DNA of 16,159 nucleotides from Alphaproteobacteria bacterium (GTDB lineage: Bacteria > Pseudomonadota > Alphaproteobacteria > Rhizobiales > Aestuariivirgaceae), in the NCBI GenBank assembly GCA_024639035.1, contig JAHEJE010000024.1:1-16159 (forward strand), in the 5' to 3' direction. This document shows positions 1 to 7,576 of this stretch, piece after piece. Position 1 is the first letter of the stretch; every line of letters begins with the position of its first letter. The notes under the pieces are model-generated. The model saw only the letters and a list, made by a program, of their open reading frames with translations, was not told the DNA's origin and made no database searches. The translations under genes were made by a program, and so were the position numbers.

Positions 1-995
1 TTACGAAACGGGCGTTTCAGAACGGAAAGCTCGATCTGATGTCGGTTGAAGGCTTGGCTGACTTAATCTCGGCTGAGACCGAGGAGCAGCGGCGCCAGGC
101 CTGGTTTCACAAATCCGGCTCTGCCGGCGAGGCTTATGAAAACTGGCGCCGAGGATTGATTGCGGTTTTGGCAAGTATGGAGGCTGCGATCGACTTTAGC
201 GACCAGGAAGATGTTGAGGCTTTGGCGCTGACAGGGTCATTCGATAATCTGGAACGGGTTCGAGAAGAGCTCGCCGAAGCTCTTTCTCCAGAGAACGCTG
301 GCGAAGCAATTCGAGATGGCGTGCGGGTTGTGCTTGCCGGGCCCGCTAATGTTGGGAAATCAAGCTTGCTGAATGCACTGGCGCGCCGCGAGGCGGCTAT
401 CGTGTCGCCTATCGCGGGTACAACCCGTGATGCGATTGAGGTGCGCATGTACCTGGGCGGCGTTCCGGTCACGGTGGTTGATACGGCCGGACTGAATCAG
501 TCGACAAGGGACGAGATTGAAAGACTTGGTATGGCCAGGAGTGCGTCTGAAATTGAAGGCGCGGACCTGCTCGTATGGGTATCTTCACCGGATGTTTCGG
601 CAAAGACGCGACCTTCAGTAATTGATTCGGATACGTTACGAGTTTTAAACAAGGGTGATATTCTTGATGGCAAGCGGTCTCCAGGTCGATTCGATGCCGT
701 AATTTCTGCAAGAACTGGTGATGGAATCGAGCGATTTGTTGGCCTGCTGATCGACCGGGTGTCGGCGGCATATCAGAGGCGGGAGCCAGCGTTGGTGACG
801 CGTCTCAGACATCGTAATGCGGTCGCAGAGTGCGTTGCACACATCGATGATGTGCTTTCAAAGCCGGAGGCGCCGGTTGAATTGATCGCGGAAAGTCTTA
901 GGTGTGCAGTTCGTGAGTTGGAGCGTTTGATAGGAAAGGTGGATGTGGAAGATCTGCTTGATGTGATCTTCCGGGACTTTTGTATCGGGAAATAG
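1..995 (+). CDS. mnmE: tRNA uridine-5-carboxymethylaminomethyl modification GTPase MnmE (5' truncated)
   Basis: MnmE, with MnmG, installs the aminomethyl or carboxymethylaminomethyl group on U34 of tRNAs that read split codon boxes. The first whole codon visible is at base 3, and the frame is open to the window edge, so the N-terminal tetrahydrofolate-binding domain (roughly 100-120 residues) lies outside. About 330 residues are visible. They contain a complete embedded G domain: P-loop GPANVGKS (visible residues 113-120), switch I TTRD (140-143), DTAG (160-163) and NKGD (216-219). Helical-domain sequence flanks it on both sides. The protein ends in CIGK, the C-terminal motif whose cysteine is needed for the modification. 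The ATG at 39 is internal, because residues before it (KRAFQNGKLDL) match the family. The mnmG partner follows 114 bases downstream. Identity is certain; only the N-terminus is missing. Confidence 0.97.
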   Translation, partial: TKRAFQNGKLDLMSVEGLADLISAETEEQRRQAWFHKSGSAGEAYENWRRGLIAVLASMEAAIDFSDQEDVEALALTGSFDNLERVREELAEALSPENAGEAIRDGVRVVLAGPANVGKSSLLNALARREAAIVSPIAGTTRDAIEVRMYLGGVPVTVVDTAGLNQSTRDEIERLGMARSASEIEGADLLVWVSSPDVSAKTRPSVIDSDTLRVLNKGDILDGKRSPGRFDAVISARTGDGIERFVGLLIDRVSAAYQRREPALVTRLRHRNAVAECVAHIDDVLSKPEAPVELIAESLRCAVRELERLIGKVDVEDLLDVIFRDFCIGK

Positions 996-1020
996 GGCGC
1001 TCAGGCCAACCTGCAGACTC

Positions 1021-1036
1021 TGTTTCACGTGAAACT
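1021..1036. other. parS: parS centromere-like site 1 (ParB binding site)
   Basis: The 16 bases TGTTTCACGTGAAACT match the widely conserved parS consensus TGTTTCACGTGAAACA at 15 of 16 positions. The central 14 bases (1022-1035) are a perfect palindrome. The site lies in the gap between mnmE and mnmG, about 2.6 kb upstream of parA. ParB loads here, spreads as a CTP-dependent clamp, and forms the partition complex. Match quality and the nearby parAB genes make this a strong call. Occupancy has not been shown. Confidence 0.92.
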
Positions 1037-1051
1037 GATAGATCAATCACT

Positions 1052-1079
1052 TTGACCTGCGCCGGGCATAACACTAGAA
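1052..1079 (+). promoter_or_regulatory. candidate promoter for mnmG
   Basis: TTGACC at 1052-1057 is a good -35 element. CTAGAA at 1074-1079 is a weak -10 element at 16-base spacing. It would start a transcript about 25 bases before the mnmG ATG and lies just after the parS site, so bound ParB could influence it. The -10 is poor, so confidence is low. Confidence 0.25.
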
Positions 1080-1109
1080 GGTGGTCGGGACTGGCAGGTG
1101 ATTGCAGTG

Positions 1110-2972
1110 ATGACGACATTCGATGTTATCGTGATAGGTGGCGGGCACGCTGGCTGCGAGGCGGCAGCGGCTGCTGCGCGCTGTGGCGCAAGCACGGCTC
1201 TTGTCACCCATAAATTTTCAACCATTGGCGAGTTGTCCTGCAACCCGGCAATCGGCGGATTAGGCAAGGGCCATTTGGTGCGCGAGATCGATGCCCTGGA
1301 CGGTTTGATGGGACGAGTTGCCGATGCTGCCGGAATTCAATTTCGGCTGCTGAATCGGTCAAAAGGCCCGGCGGTGCGCGGGCCGCGGGCCCAGGCAGAT
1401 CGCAAGCTTTATCGCGCCGCTATGCAGGCAGAAGTTTCCAATCAGCCGAATTTGACCGTTATCGAGGGCGAAGTCGATGACTTGACGGTTTCGGATGGAT
1501 GCGTGGACGGGGTTGTTTGCGCCGATGGAAGGGCCTTGCGAGCAGGTGCGGTGGTCTTGACGACGGGGACGTTCCTACGAGGGCTTATCCATATTGGCGA
1601 CAAGCGGATTCCGGCCGGCCGAGTTGATGAAAAGCCGGCAATTGGATTGAGCCGCAGATTGGAAGCCGCAGGGTTTCAACTTGGCAGATTGAAAACGGGT
1701 ACGCCGGCCCGGTTGGATGGGCGGACGATCGACTGGAAGCGTCTGGAGGCGCAACGCGGCGATGATCCGCCGACGCCCTTTTCGTTTCTGACAAATGCGA
1801 TCACCTCGCCGCAGGTTGATTGCCATATCACTGCGACCAATCCGTCGACCCACCAGATCATCGAGCAGAACCTAAACAGTTCGGCGATCTATTCGGGCCA
1901 GATTGAGAGCTCGGGGCCGCGCTATTGTCCGTCGATTGAAGACAAGGTTGTGCGGTTCGGCGAGCGGAGCGCTCATCAGATCTTCCTAGAACCCGAAGGG
2001 CTTGATGATTTCACGGTCTATCCAAACGGCATATCGACCTCGTTGCCGGAAGATATTCAGAGGGAGTTCATCCACACGATCAGGGGGCTTGAAACCGCTG
2101 AGATTCTTCGGCCTGGCTACGCCATTGAGTATGATTTCATTGACCCGCGAGAACTTTGGCCGAGCCTGGAGACGCGACGCTATGGTGGTCTGTACCTGGC
2201 AGGTCAGATCAATGGCACCACGGGTTATGAGGAAGCAGCGGCCCAAGGTGTCATGGCCGGCGTGAATGCGGCCCGAGCGGCAGGCGATGGCGATCCGGTG
2301 GTGCTTGACCGGTCGCAGGCCTATATCGGTGTCATGATTGACGACCTTGTGTCGCGCGGCGTGAGTGAGCCTTATCGCATGTTCACGTCAAGGGCCGAAT
2401 ACCGATTGATGCTGCGGGCGGACAATGCGGACCAGAGGCTGACACCGCTCGGCCTTGAGATCGGTGCCATTGGTCGCCGACGGGCACAAGCCTTTCGTCA
2501 AAAGGCGGGTGTGCTGAAAGAGGCGCGCGAACTCGCGGATACGTTGTCGCTGACGCCCAATGAGGCGGCGAAATTCGGTATACGAATCAATCATGACGGG
2601 CGGCGGCGAGGGCTGTATGATCTGTTGGGGCTGCCGGGCGTTGGATTTGACGCCCTGGTCCGGGTCTGGCCGCAGTTGGCGCAGTTGCAGGGGTTCGTGC
2701 GTGAGCAGTTGGAGGCTGATGGGATTTATGCGGGCTATCTCGACCGGCAACAGGCGGATATCGATGCCTACCGCAGGCATGAAGCGCTGGAGATTCCAGC
2801 AGGGTTCGATTTTGCTGCAGTGCCGGGATTATCCAATGAATTGAGGGAGAAACTGTGCGAGCGCCGGCCAACGACAATCGGCCAGGCCGGCCGTATCGAC
2901 GGCATGACGCCGACGGCGATGGCACTCGTTCTGGCACAGGTGCGAAACCGCCGCGAAAGACGCATCGCTTGA
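1110..2972 (+). CDS. mnmG: tRNA uridine-5-carboxymethylaminomethyl modification enzyme MnmG (GidA)
   Basis: This is the FAD-binding partner of MnmE in wobble-uridine 34 modification of tRNA. The protein is 620 residues, the usual length. The N-terminus has the Rossmann dinucleotide motif GGGHAGCEAA, followed by the family signature SCNPAIGGLGKGHLVREID. Later come RGPRAQADRKLY, GYEEAAAQGVMAGVNAA near the second FAD-contact region, and SRAEYRLMLRADNADQRLT. The C-terminal helical domain (IPGLSNE-like, here VPGLSNELREKL, then TIGQAGRIDGMTPTAMALV) binds MnmE and tRNA. I chose the ATG at 1110 because MTTFDVIVIGGG is the normal N-terminus and AGGTG lies about 10 bases upstream; in-frame GTGs at 1098 and 1107 are alternatives. 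It sits between mnmE and rsmG on the same strand, probably in one operon with rsmG, which starts 28 bases after its stop. Confidence 0.98.
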   Translation: MTTFDVIVIGGGHAGCEAAAAAARCGASTALVTHKFSTIGELSCNPAIGGLGKGHLVREIDALDGLMGRVADAAGIQFRLLNRSKGPAVRGPRAQADRKLYRAAMQAEVSNQPNLTVIEGEVDDLTVSDGCVDGVVCADGRALRAGAVVLTTGTFLRGLIHIGDKRIPAGRVDEKPAIGLSRRLEAAGFQLGRLKTGTPARLDGRTIDWKRLEAQRGDDPPTPFSFLTNAITSPQVDCHITATNPSTHQIIEQNLNSSAIYSGQIESSGPRYCPSIEDKVVRFGERSAHQIFLEPEGLDDFTVYPNGISTSLPEDIQREFIHTIRGLETAEILRPGYAIEYDFIDPRELWPSLETRRYGGLYLAGQINGTTGYEEAAAQGVMAGVNAARAAGDGDPVVLDRSQAYIGVMIDDLVSRGVSEPYRMFTSRAEYRLMLRADNADQRLTPLGLEIGAIGRRRAQAFRQKAGVLKEARELADTLSLTPNEAAKFGIRINHDGRRRGLYDLLGLPGVGFDALVRVWPQLAQLQGFVREQLEADGIYAGYLDRQQADIDAYRRHEALEIPAGFDFAAVPGLSNELREKLCERRPTTIGQAGRIDGMTPTAMALVLAQVRNRRERRIA

Positions 2973-3000
2973 CCGAGTCAGGGCGGGAATCGGTGCGAAA

Positions 3001-3639
3001 ATGACCCGGGAATCTTTGACAGGTCAGTTCCATGTTTCACGTGAATCACTCGATGCACTCAAGACCTATGTCGCCCTGGTGGAAAAATGGCAGGCACGCA
3101 TTAACCTGATCGCGCGTGCGACCCTGCCGGAGGTTTGGACACGTCACGTCGCCGATGGCCTTCAACTCGTTCAACGCATACCGAGAGACGCAAGAACCAT
3201 CGTTGATATTGGCAGCGGCGGTGGCGTGCCGGGGCTGGTGCTTGCCATAGCGATGGCGGAACGGCCGGGGCTGTGCGTTCATCTCGTTGAGAGCAATGGC
3301 AAGAAGGCGGCGTTCCTGCGCGAGGCGATACGGCGGACGGGCGCTGCGGCCGTGGTCCACCCCGACAGGCTTGAGGCGCTCTGCGCCCGCGATGCGTTTG
3401 GCAAGGTCGATGTCGTTACAGCCCGCGCAGTGGCGCCGCTCTGCCGGCTGCTGGATCTGGCGGCACCGCTGATCGAAAACGGTGCCATTGGGCTGTTTCA
3501 CAAGGGACAAGATGTGGACAGCGAATTGACCGAGGCTACGAAATATTGGAGAATCACCTACACTAAGTCACCGAGCCTGATTGATTCTCGCGGCTGTATT
3601 CTCGAAATCAAGGAGATTGAACGTGTCACACGCCTATGA
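3001..3639 (+). CDS. rsmG: 16S rRNA (guanine-N7)-methyltransferase RsmG (GidB)
   Basis: RsmG uses S-adenosylmethionine to methylate N7 of G527 (E. coli numbering) in 16S rRNA. The protein is 212 residues, full length for the family. The SAM-binding motif I is VDIGSGGGVPGLV at residues 68-80, preceded by the family segment WQARINLIA and by TRHVADGLQL. The start ATG at 3001 has GGGCGGGA upstream at 2981-2988, a rather long spacing. Codons 11-16 (HVSRES) are encoded by a parS-like sequence, so the N-terminal peptide and a ParB site share the same DNA. The 3' end overlaps parA by 17 bases if parA uses its GTG start, suggesting translational coupling. Identity is certain; the exact start is likely but not proven. 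Confidence 0.96.
   Translation: MTRESLTGQFHVSRESLDALKTYVALVEKWQARINLIARATLPEVWTRHVADGLQLVQRIPRDARTIVDIGSGGGVPGLVLAIAMAERPGLCVHLVESNGKKAAFLREAIRRTGAAAVVHPDRLEALCARDAFGKVDVVTARAVAPLCRLLDLAAPLIENGAIGLFHKGQDVDSELTEATKYWRITYTKSPSLIDSRGCILEIKEIERVTRL
3033..3048. other. parS: parS centromere-like site 2, inside the rsmG coding sequence
   Basis: TGTTTCACGTGAATCA matches the parS consensus TGTTTCACGTGAAACA at 15 of 16 positions, with one change in the right arm. It lies within rsmG codons 11-16 and encodes HVSRES. It is about 2.0 kb from site 1 and about 590 bases upstream of the parA start. Location near parAB and the match quality support a functional site, though the broken symmetry may lower affinity. 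Confidence 0.85.
3526..3554 (+). promoter_or_regulatory. candidate internal promoter for parA-parB within rsmG
   Basis: TTGACC at 3526-3531 (5 of 6 to the -35 consensus) and GAGAAT at 3549-3554 (4 of 6 to the -10) are separated by 17 bases. The transcript would start about 60 bases upstream of the parA GTG. It would let parAB be expressed apart from the mnmG-rsmG transcript. This rests only on matching the consensus. Confidence 0.3.
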
Positions 3640-4456
3640 CTATTCCGCGGCTCCGGCCGGCCAGCGCATTTTGGCAGTGGCGAACCAAAAAGGCGGCGTG
3701 GGCAAGACGACCACCGCGATCAATCTTGGCACCGCCCTAGCGGCAGTCGGAGAGTCGGTGCTGGTGATCGATCTCGACCCGCAGGGCAACGCCAGCACGG
3801 GTCTCGGCATCAATCGCGAAGAGGGCCGAAAGTCAACCTACCATATGCTGATCGGCGAGGCTGAGCTTGACGACATCATCGTCAGCTCCGGCATTCCGCG
3901 GCTCGATTGTGCGCCGTCGACGTTGGATCTGCTTGGGGCTGAGCTCGAACTATCGGAGTTTGATCGCAAGACCTATCGCATTGTCGATGCGGTCAAGCGC
4001 ATGAAGGCCAAGGGCAGGCCGGAGCGTGACTACAGTTACATTCTGCTCGACTGTCCGCCGTCGCTCAATCTTTTGACCATCAACGCGCTCAGTGTCGCCG
4101 ATGCGGTGCTGGTGCCGCTGCAGTGTGAATTCTTTGCCCTGGAAGGCTTGAGCCAACTGCTCAAGACAGTTGAGCGGGTGCGGGCCAACCTCAATTCAAA
4201 ACTGACCATCCAGGGCGTCGTGCTGACGATGTTCGACCAGCGTAACTCGCTCTCCGGGCAAGTCGCACAGGACGTGCGTGAGGTGCTTGGCGAAAAGGTC
4301 TATCAAACTGTCATCCCGCGAAACGTCCGGGTGTCCGAAGCGCCTTCGTATGGCAAGCCGGTGCTGCTCTATGACAACAAATGCGCGGGCAGCCAGGCCT
4401 ATATCCGACTTGCCTCGGAGATCATTCGACGCGAACAGGAACTGCGGGCCGCATAA
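3623..4456 (+). CDS. parA: chromosome partitioning ATPase ParA
   Basis: ParA is the Walker-type ATPase that forms a DNA-bound gradient on which ParB-parS complexes move during chromosome segregation. The 277-residue protein has a deviant Walker A KGGVGKTTT at residues 23-31 with the signature lysine K23, a Walker A' DLDPQGNASTG from D50, and Walker B YILLDCPPS ending at D143. I chose the GTG at 3623 because AAGGAGAT (3609-3616) is an excellent ribosome binding site six bases upstream, while the frame-open ATG at 3581 would add residues the family lacks. This start overlaps the end of rsmG by 17 bases. There is no N-terminal DNA-binding extension of the plasmid RepA/SopA type, so it is a chromosomal ParA/Soj. 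parB follows after 54 bases. Confidence 0.97.
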   Translation: MSHAYDYSAAPAGQRILAVANQKGGVGKTTTAINLGTALAAVGESVLVIDLDPQGNASTGLGINREEGRKSTYHMLIGEAELDDIIVSSGIPRLDCAPSTLDLLGAELELSEFDRKTYRIVDAVKRMKAKGRPERDYSYILLDCPPSLNLLTINALSVADAVLVPLQCEFFALEGLSQLLKTVERVRANLNSKLTIQGVVLTMFDQRNSLSGQVAQDVREVLGEKVYQTVIPRNVRVSEAPSYGKPVLLYDNKCAGSQAYIRLASEIIRREQELRAA

Positions 4457-4510
4457 TTGATTCGCATCCGAAACAAATGACGCAGAGTCACTTGAAGGAC
4501 ACATGACGCA

Positions 4511-5386
4511 ATGAGCGCACTACCAAAGCGGCGATTGGGGCGGGGGTTGGCGGCCCTGATTGGCGACGATACCTCTGAAGAAAGCGTGGTGCAGGATGCC
4601 CGGCATCTCCGGCACATGCCTATTGAGAGCATGCGCGGCAGCCCGAACAACCCGCGCAAGAACTTCGGCGAAGAGGAGCTGGATGACCTGGCCCGCTCGA
4701 TTGCCGACAAAGGACTGTTGCAGCCCATTGTCGTAAGACCGCTGCCCGGTACCTCCAGATATGAGATCGTCGCAGGCGAGCGGCGCTGGCGGGCTGCGCA
4801 ACGGGCGGGCGTGCATGATGTGCCGGTGCTGATCCGCGAGCTCAGCGATGGCGAAGCGCTGGAAGTGGCGCTGATTGAGAACGTCCAGCGCACGGATCTG
4901 AATGCTCTGGAAGAGGCGCGAGGCTATGCGCAATTGATCGAACAGTTTGGCCATACCCAGCAACGACTGGCTGAAGCGGTTGGCAAGAGCAGGTCGCACG
5001 TTGCCAACAGCCTGCGTCTGCTCAATCTGCCGGAAAGCGTTCGCGCCTACATCGAAAGCGGGCAACTGACGGCTGGCCACGCCCGAGCGCTGGTTGCCTC
5101 GGATGCGCCGGGCAAGCTGGCCGACAAGATCATCGCTCTCGGTTTGACCGTTCGCGAAGCTGAACAGTTGCACCGCGACACCCAGGCAGGCGAAAGCGAG
5201 GTAAAGAGGGCGAAAGGCAAGCCTGTAAAATCGACTGATGTCTTGGCCTTGGAGAGGCAGCTCACCGAGACGACAGGCCTTAGGGTCGAGGTGGCTGACA
5301 AAGGCAAGGGCCGCGGGCAGGTGGTGCTGAAGTACAAGACCCTGGAGCAACTCGATGACATTTGCGCACGGCTGTCGAGGGGTTGA
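4511..5386 (+). CDS. parB: chromosome partitioning protein ParB (Spo0J/Noc family CTPase)
   Basis: ParB binds parS, hydrolyses CTP, and slides along DNA as a clamp to build the partition complex; it also stimulates ParA. The protein is 291 residues. Its N-terminus has LGRGLAALIGD (residues 9-19), the ParA-contact motif. The CTP-binding ParB/Srx domain carries GERRWRA (89-95) and ENVQR (123-127). A helix-turn-helix around residues 150-170 (LAEAVGKSRSHVANSLRLL) recognises parS. A short C-terminal dimerisation domain follows a basic linker near residues 235-245. The ATG at 4511 has GAAGGA at 4494-4499, 11 bases upstream. It is the last gene of the plus-strand block and converges on the hydroxylase gene 55 bases away, with no clear terminator between them. 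Confidence 0.97.
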   Translation: MSALPKRRLGRGLAALIGDDTSEESVVQDARHLRHMPIESMRGSPNNPRKNFGEEELDDLARSIADKGLLQPIVVRPLPGTSRYEIVAGERRWRAAQRAGVHDVPVLIRELSDGEALEVALIENVQRTDLNALEEARGYAQLIEQFGHTQQRLAEAVGKSRSHVANSLRLLNLPESVRAYIESGQLTAGHARALVASDAPGKLADKIIALGLTVREAEQLHRDTQAGESEVKRAKGKPVKSTDVLALERQLTETTGLRVEVADKGKGRGQVVLKYKTLEQLDDICARLSRG

Positions 5387-5441
5387 CGAACAAGCAGACG
5401 GCTCAGGTGATGATCAATAGGCCATGATCCCAGGCAGGGTG

Positions 5442-6461
5442 TTATTGGGCCTGCGTCATGCGGCGCCGGCGGGCCTTGAACTTCTCGTGGGATGACTCGG
5501 TGCCGTCGTGAAATGAGCCGAACCACTTGTCCCACGGCATTTCCAGATTTCCGTAGTTACACTCGAAATACCGGTGATGCATCTGGTGATGGAAAGTGCC
5601 GAGTGCCAGCCGGTTCTTGTCCTTGACGAGCAAGCCCTCAAAGCCGGTATGAGACGTGGCTGCCGTCAGGGCCTGATGCTGCATGTGAAACAGAATGTGT
5701 AACGGGTGCGCTGCCAGCACAAAGTGGATCAAAATCGAAGAGAAGAAGATCAAGTGCTCGACAGGATGCATCGACAGGCCTGACCAGGGGCCGACATTGG
5801 TGTTTCGATGGTGCAATGCATGGACAGTCCTGTAGAGCGGCGGCCAATGGATCAGACGGTGGATCCAATAAAAGTGAAACGAGATCCAAACCGGGGTGAG
5901 CAGGAACAAGGCAATAAACCAGATTGGACTGTCACTCCAGGTGAGGACCGGCGCGTAGCCGTTGGCCATTGCCCAGAACATCAAGACCTCGTAGGCGGTC
6001 CAGAAGGTCACGCCGCTGCCCAGAGACCAGAACATGTTGTCGCGTACCTGGCTGTTGAACGTGAAGCCACTGTGTCTTGCCGCCAAGTCACGCTTGTCGA
6101 ATTTCAAACGCAAAGCCTGTTGCTTCCAGGCGTGGAAATAGAGGTGAAGGCCGCCAGCGACGACAAGCAGCAGCACCAAATTGCGGAGGTAGATCTCGGC
6201 AATCCAGTCAAGCTTCAGGTCTCTTGCTTCGCTCAACGCAGGCTGGACCCAGAGCCAGGATATCGTGGCGAGGATCATCAGCATTGAGTTCTCCGCCAAG
6301 CTAAACCACCTGTCGGCTATCCAACGCCAAGCACGCAACGGCTCCGGTGGCCAGGAAAAGAACGGCGAAGTCCGGATCGGCACCTGCGGCCGATAATGCC
6401 ACTGACGGGCAAAGGCACTTTGGTCATTGGAGCTACTGCTGGTTGTCTTGGCCATGGTCAT
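5442..6461 (-). CDS. sterol desaturase / fatty acid hydroxylase superfamily membrane protein
   Basis: This is a predicted di-iron integral membrane oxygenase of 339 residues. It has about five hydrophobic segments (near residues 59-77, 92-111, 142-165, 179-200 and 235-259). It has the histidine clusters of the family: HRLIH (201-205), HALHH (214-218), MHPVEH (231-236) and HHQMHH (291-296), the last followed by RYFECNYGN. These histidines would bind two irons. The substrate cannot be read from sequence; related proteins hydroxylate or desaturate sterols, carotenoids, fatty acyl chains, or ornithine-lipid head groups (OlsE). I chose the ATG at 6461 because GAGGT lies four bases before it; an in-frame GTG at 6500 would add 13 residues, and an ATG at 6455 is also possible. 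It follows holA by 80 bases on the same strand and may be the last gene of the leuS operon. It appears inserted between parB and holA. Confidence 0.88.
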   Translation of the reverse strand: MTMAKTTSSSSNDQSAFARQWHYRPQVPIRTSPFFSWPPEPLRAWRWIADRWFSLAENSMLMILATISWLWVQPALSEARDLKLDWIAEIYLRNLVLLLVVAGGLHLYFHAWKQQALRLKFDKRDLAARHSGFTFNSQVRDNMFWSLGSGVTFWTAYEVLMFWAMANGYAPVLTWSDSPIWFIALFLLTPVWISFHFYWIHRLIHWPPLYRTVHALHHRNTNVGPWSGLSMHPVEHLIFFSSILIHFVLAAHPLHILFHMQHQALTAATSHTGFEGLLVKDKNRLALGTFHHQMHHRYFECNYGNLEMPWDKWFGSFHDGTESSHEKFKARRRRMTQAQ

Positions 6462-6541
6462 CAAGACCTCACGGTGCTGCGTAGATCGATATCGTGCCAC
6501 ATTGCGCCACAGATGAAAACGGCGCCTGGAGCGGGGTCGAT

Positions 6542-7576
6542 CTATCTGCGCCTGGCGGCCACGGCGCTGCGCGCAAGACTGATCAGGCAGCGCTCAGCAA
6601 GCTCCGGTTCGAGTATCGGGCGCTGGCGGCAAAGCAAGGTCGCGTCGAATACGGCCTTGCGCGCCGTGCCGAGGCGTATCAGCGTCCACAAGCGCAACTG
6701 GCGCGCGACCGAGGCCTGGCGCTTGAAAAAGATCGGCGGACGGGCAGACTTGACAGCTGTGTCGGCTGACTTGCCACCGTCAATTTCCGAGCGCAAGACC
6801 TCAAGCAGACTGATATGACGGGCCAGTGCGGTGAGGATGGCGGACGCTCCGGATGCAATATCGGTCAACCCAGAGAAATTCCGGCAGGCGGTTTCGGTAT
6901 CGCCTTCGAACGCCGCATCGATCATGGTATCGAGGGACAAAGCAGAGGTGTCGCCGCAAACGGCCGCCACGTCGTCGAGCGAGACCGATTCGGAGCCGTA
7001 ACAATAAAGCGCCAGCTTTTCCAGTTCGGAACGCGACTGGCCACGATTCTCGCCGAGGAGTGCGACAAGCGCCATGCGGGCCTCGTTGTCGATCCGCAGA
7101 CTGTGCGATGTCAACACAGATGAGATGAGCGCGTTGAGGTCTTCGGCGGTGTCGGCGTAGCAGGCCATGGCCATGGCCACTGGTGAGGCTTCGCACGCTT
7201 TGCGCAGGGGCGATGACTTGGCAAGACTGCCGGCTTCAATCACCAGAACGGCATCGCCGACCGGACTGGCGACGAAGCCGGTGGCGACACGCGTCGCCGT
7301 GGTGCCGGGATCACGCAACCAGATGATGCGCTGGCCGCCGAACATGGAGATTGCCCCGGCTTCATCTGCCAGGCGGCCGGGATCCGTCTTCAGCATGTCT
7401 TCAGATATTTGAACTATGTTCATTGAGTCAGCATCAGGACCGGCCAGCGCCTGGACGATCCGGGTTGCATGATCATGGATTGCACCCGGTTCGTTGCCGA
7501 ACACGAGAATGCACTTCTTGGTGCCGTCGGGGGCACGCAACCACCGGTCCAGCGCTTGTGGTTTAATTGTTCCCAT
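6542..7576 (-). CDS. holA: DNA polymerase III subunit delta (clamp loader)
   Basis: HolA is the delta subunit of the clamp loader, which opens the beta sliding clamp. The protein is 344 residues, usual for the family. Visible markers are VFGNEPG (residues 25-31, the degenerate nucleotide-binding region without a Walker A lysine), MFGGQRIIWLR (78-88, in the clamp-contact region), and the helical lid and collar segments LLGENRGQSRSELEKLALY and LDDVAAVCGD. Start: ATG at 7576, which gives MGTIKPQALDRWL, typical for alphaproteobacteria; the open frame further upstream to 7681 runs inside lptE and is not homologous. The gene overlaps the 3' end of lptE by 14 bases and has no clear ribosome binding site, which fits translational coupling to lptE. 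Confidence 0.93.
   Translation of the reverse strand: MGTIKPQALDRWLRAPDGTKKCILVFGNEPGAIHDHATRIVQALAGPDADSMNIVQISEDMLKTDPGRLADEAGAISMFGGQRIIWLRDPGTTATRVATGFVASPVGDAVLVIEAGSLAKSSPLRKACEASPVAMAMACYADTAEDLNALISSVLTSHSLRIDNEARMALVALLGENRGQSRSELEKLALYCYGSESVSLDDVAAVCGDTSALSLDTMIDAAFEGDTETACRNFSGLTDIASGASAILTALARHISLLEVLRSEIDGGKSADTAVKSARPPIFFKRQASVARQLRLWTLIRLGTARKAVFDATLLCRQRPILEPELAERCLISLARSAVAARRR

Noticed and set aside
1584..1593. DnaA-box-like TTATCC sequences (also near 12061 and 14689) as signs of a replication origin.
   Set aside because: They are single, imperfect and scattered in or beside genes, without an AT-rich unwinding region, so no origin is called despite the parS sites.
4520..5350. 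A 276-codon minus-strand frame across parB.
   Set aside because: It is a shadow of parB; ParB motifs are clear on the other strand and this translation has none.
5387..5441. A terminator between the convergent parB and hydroxylase genes.
   Set aside because: Only a 5-bp CAGGC/GCCTG pairing with a 13-base loop and no T run is present.
5677..5692. A third parS-like sequence, TGCTGCATGTGAAACA, inside the hydroxylase gene.
   Set aside because: It matches only 13 of 16 positions and one palindrome arm is broken, so it is likely chance.
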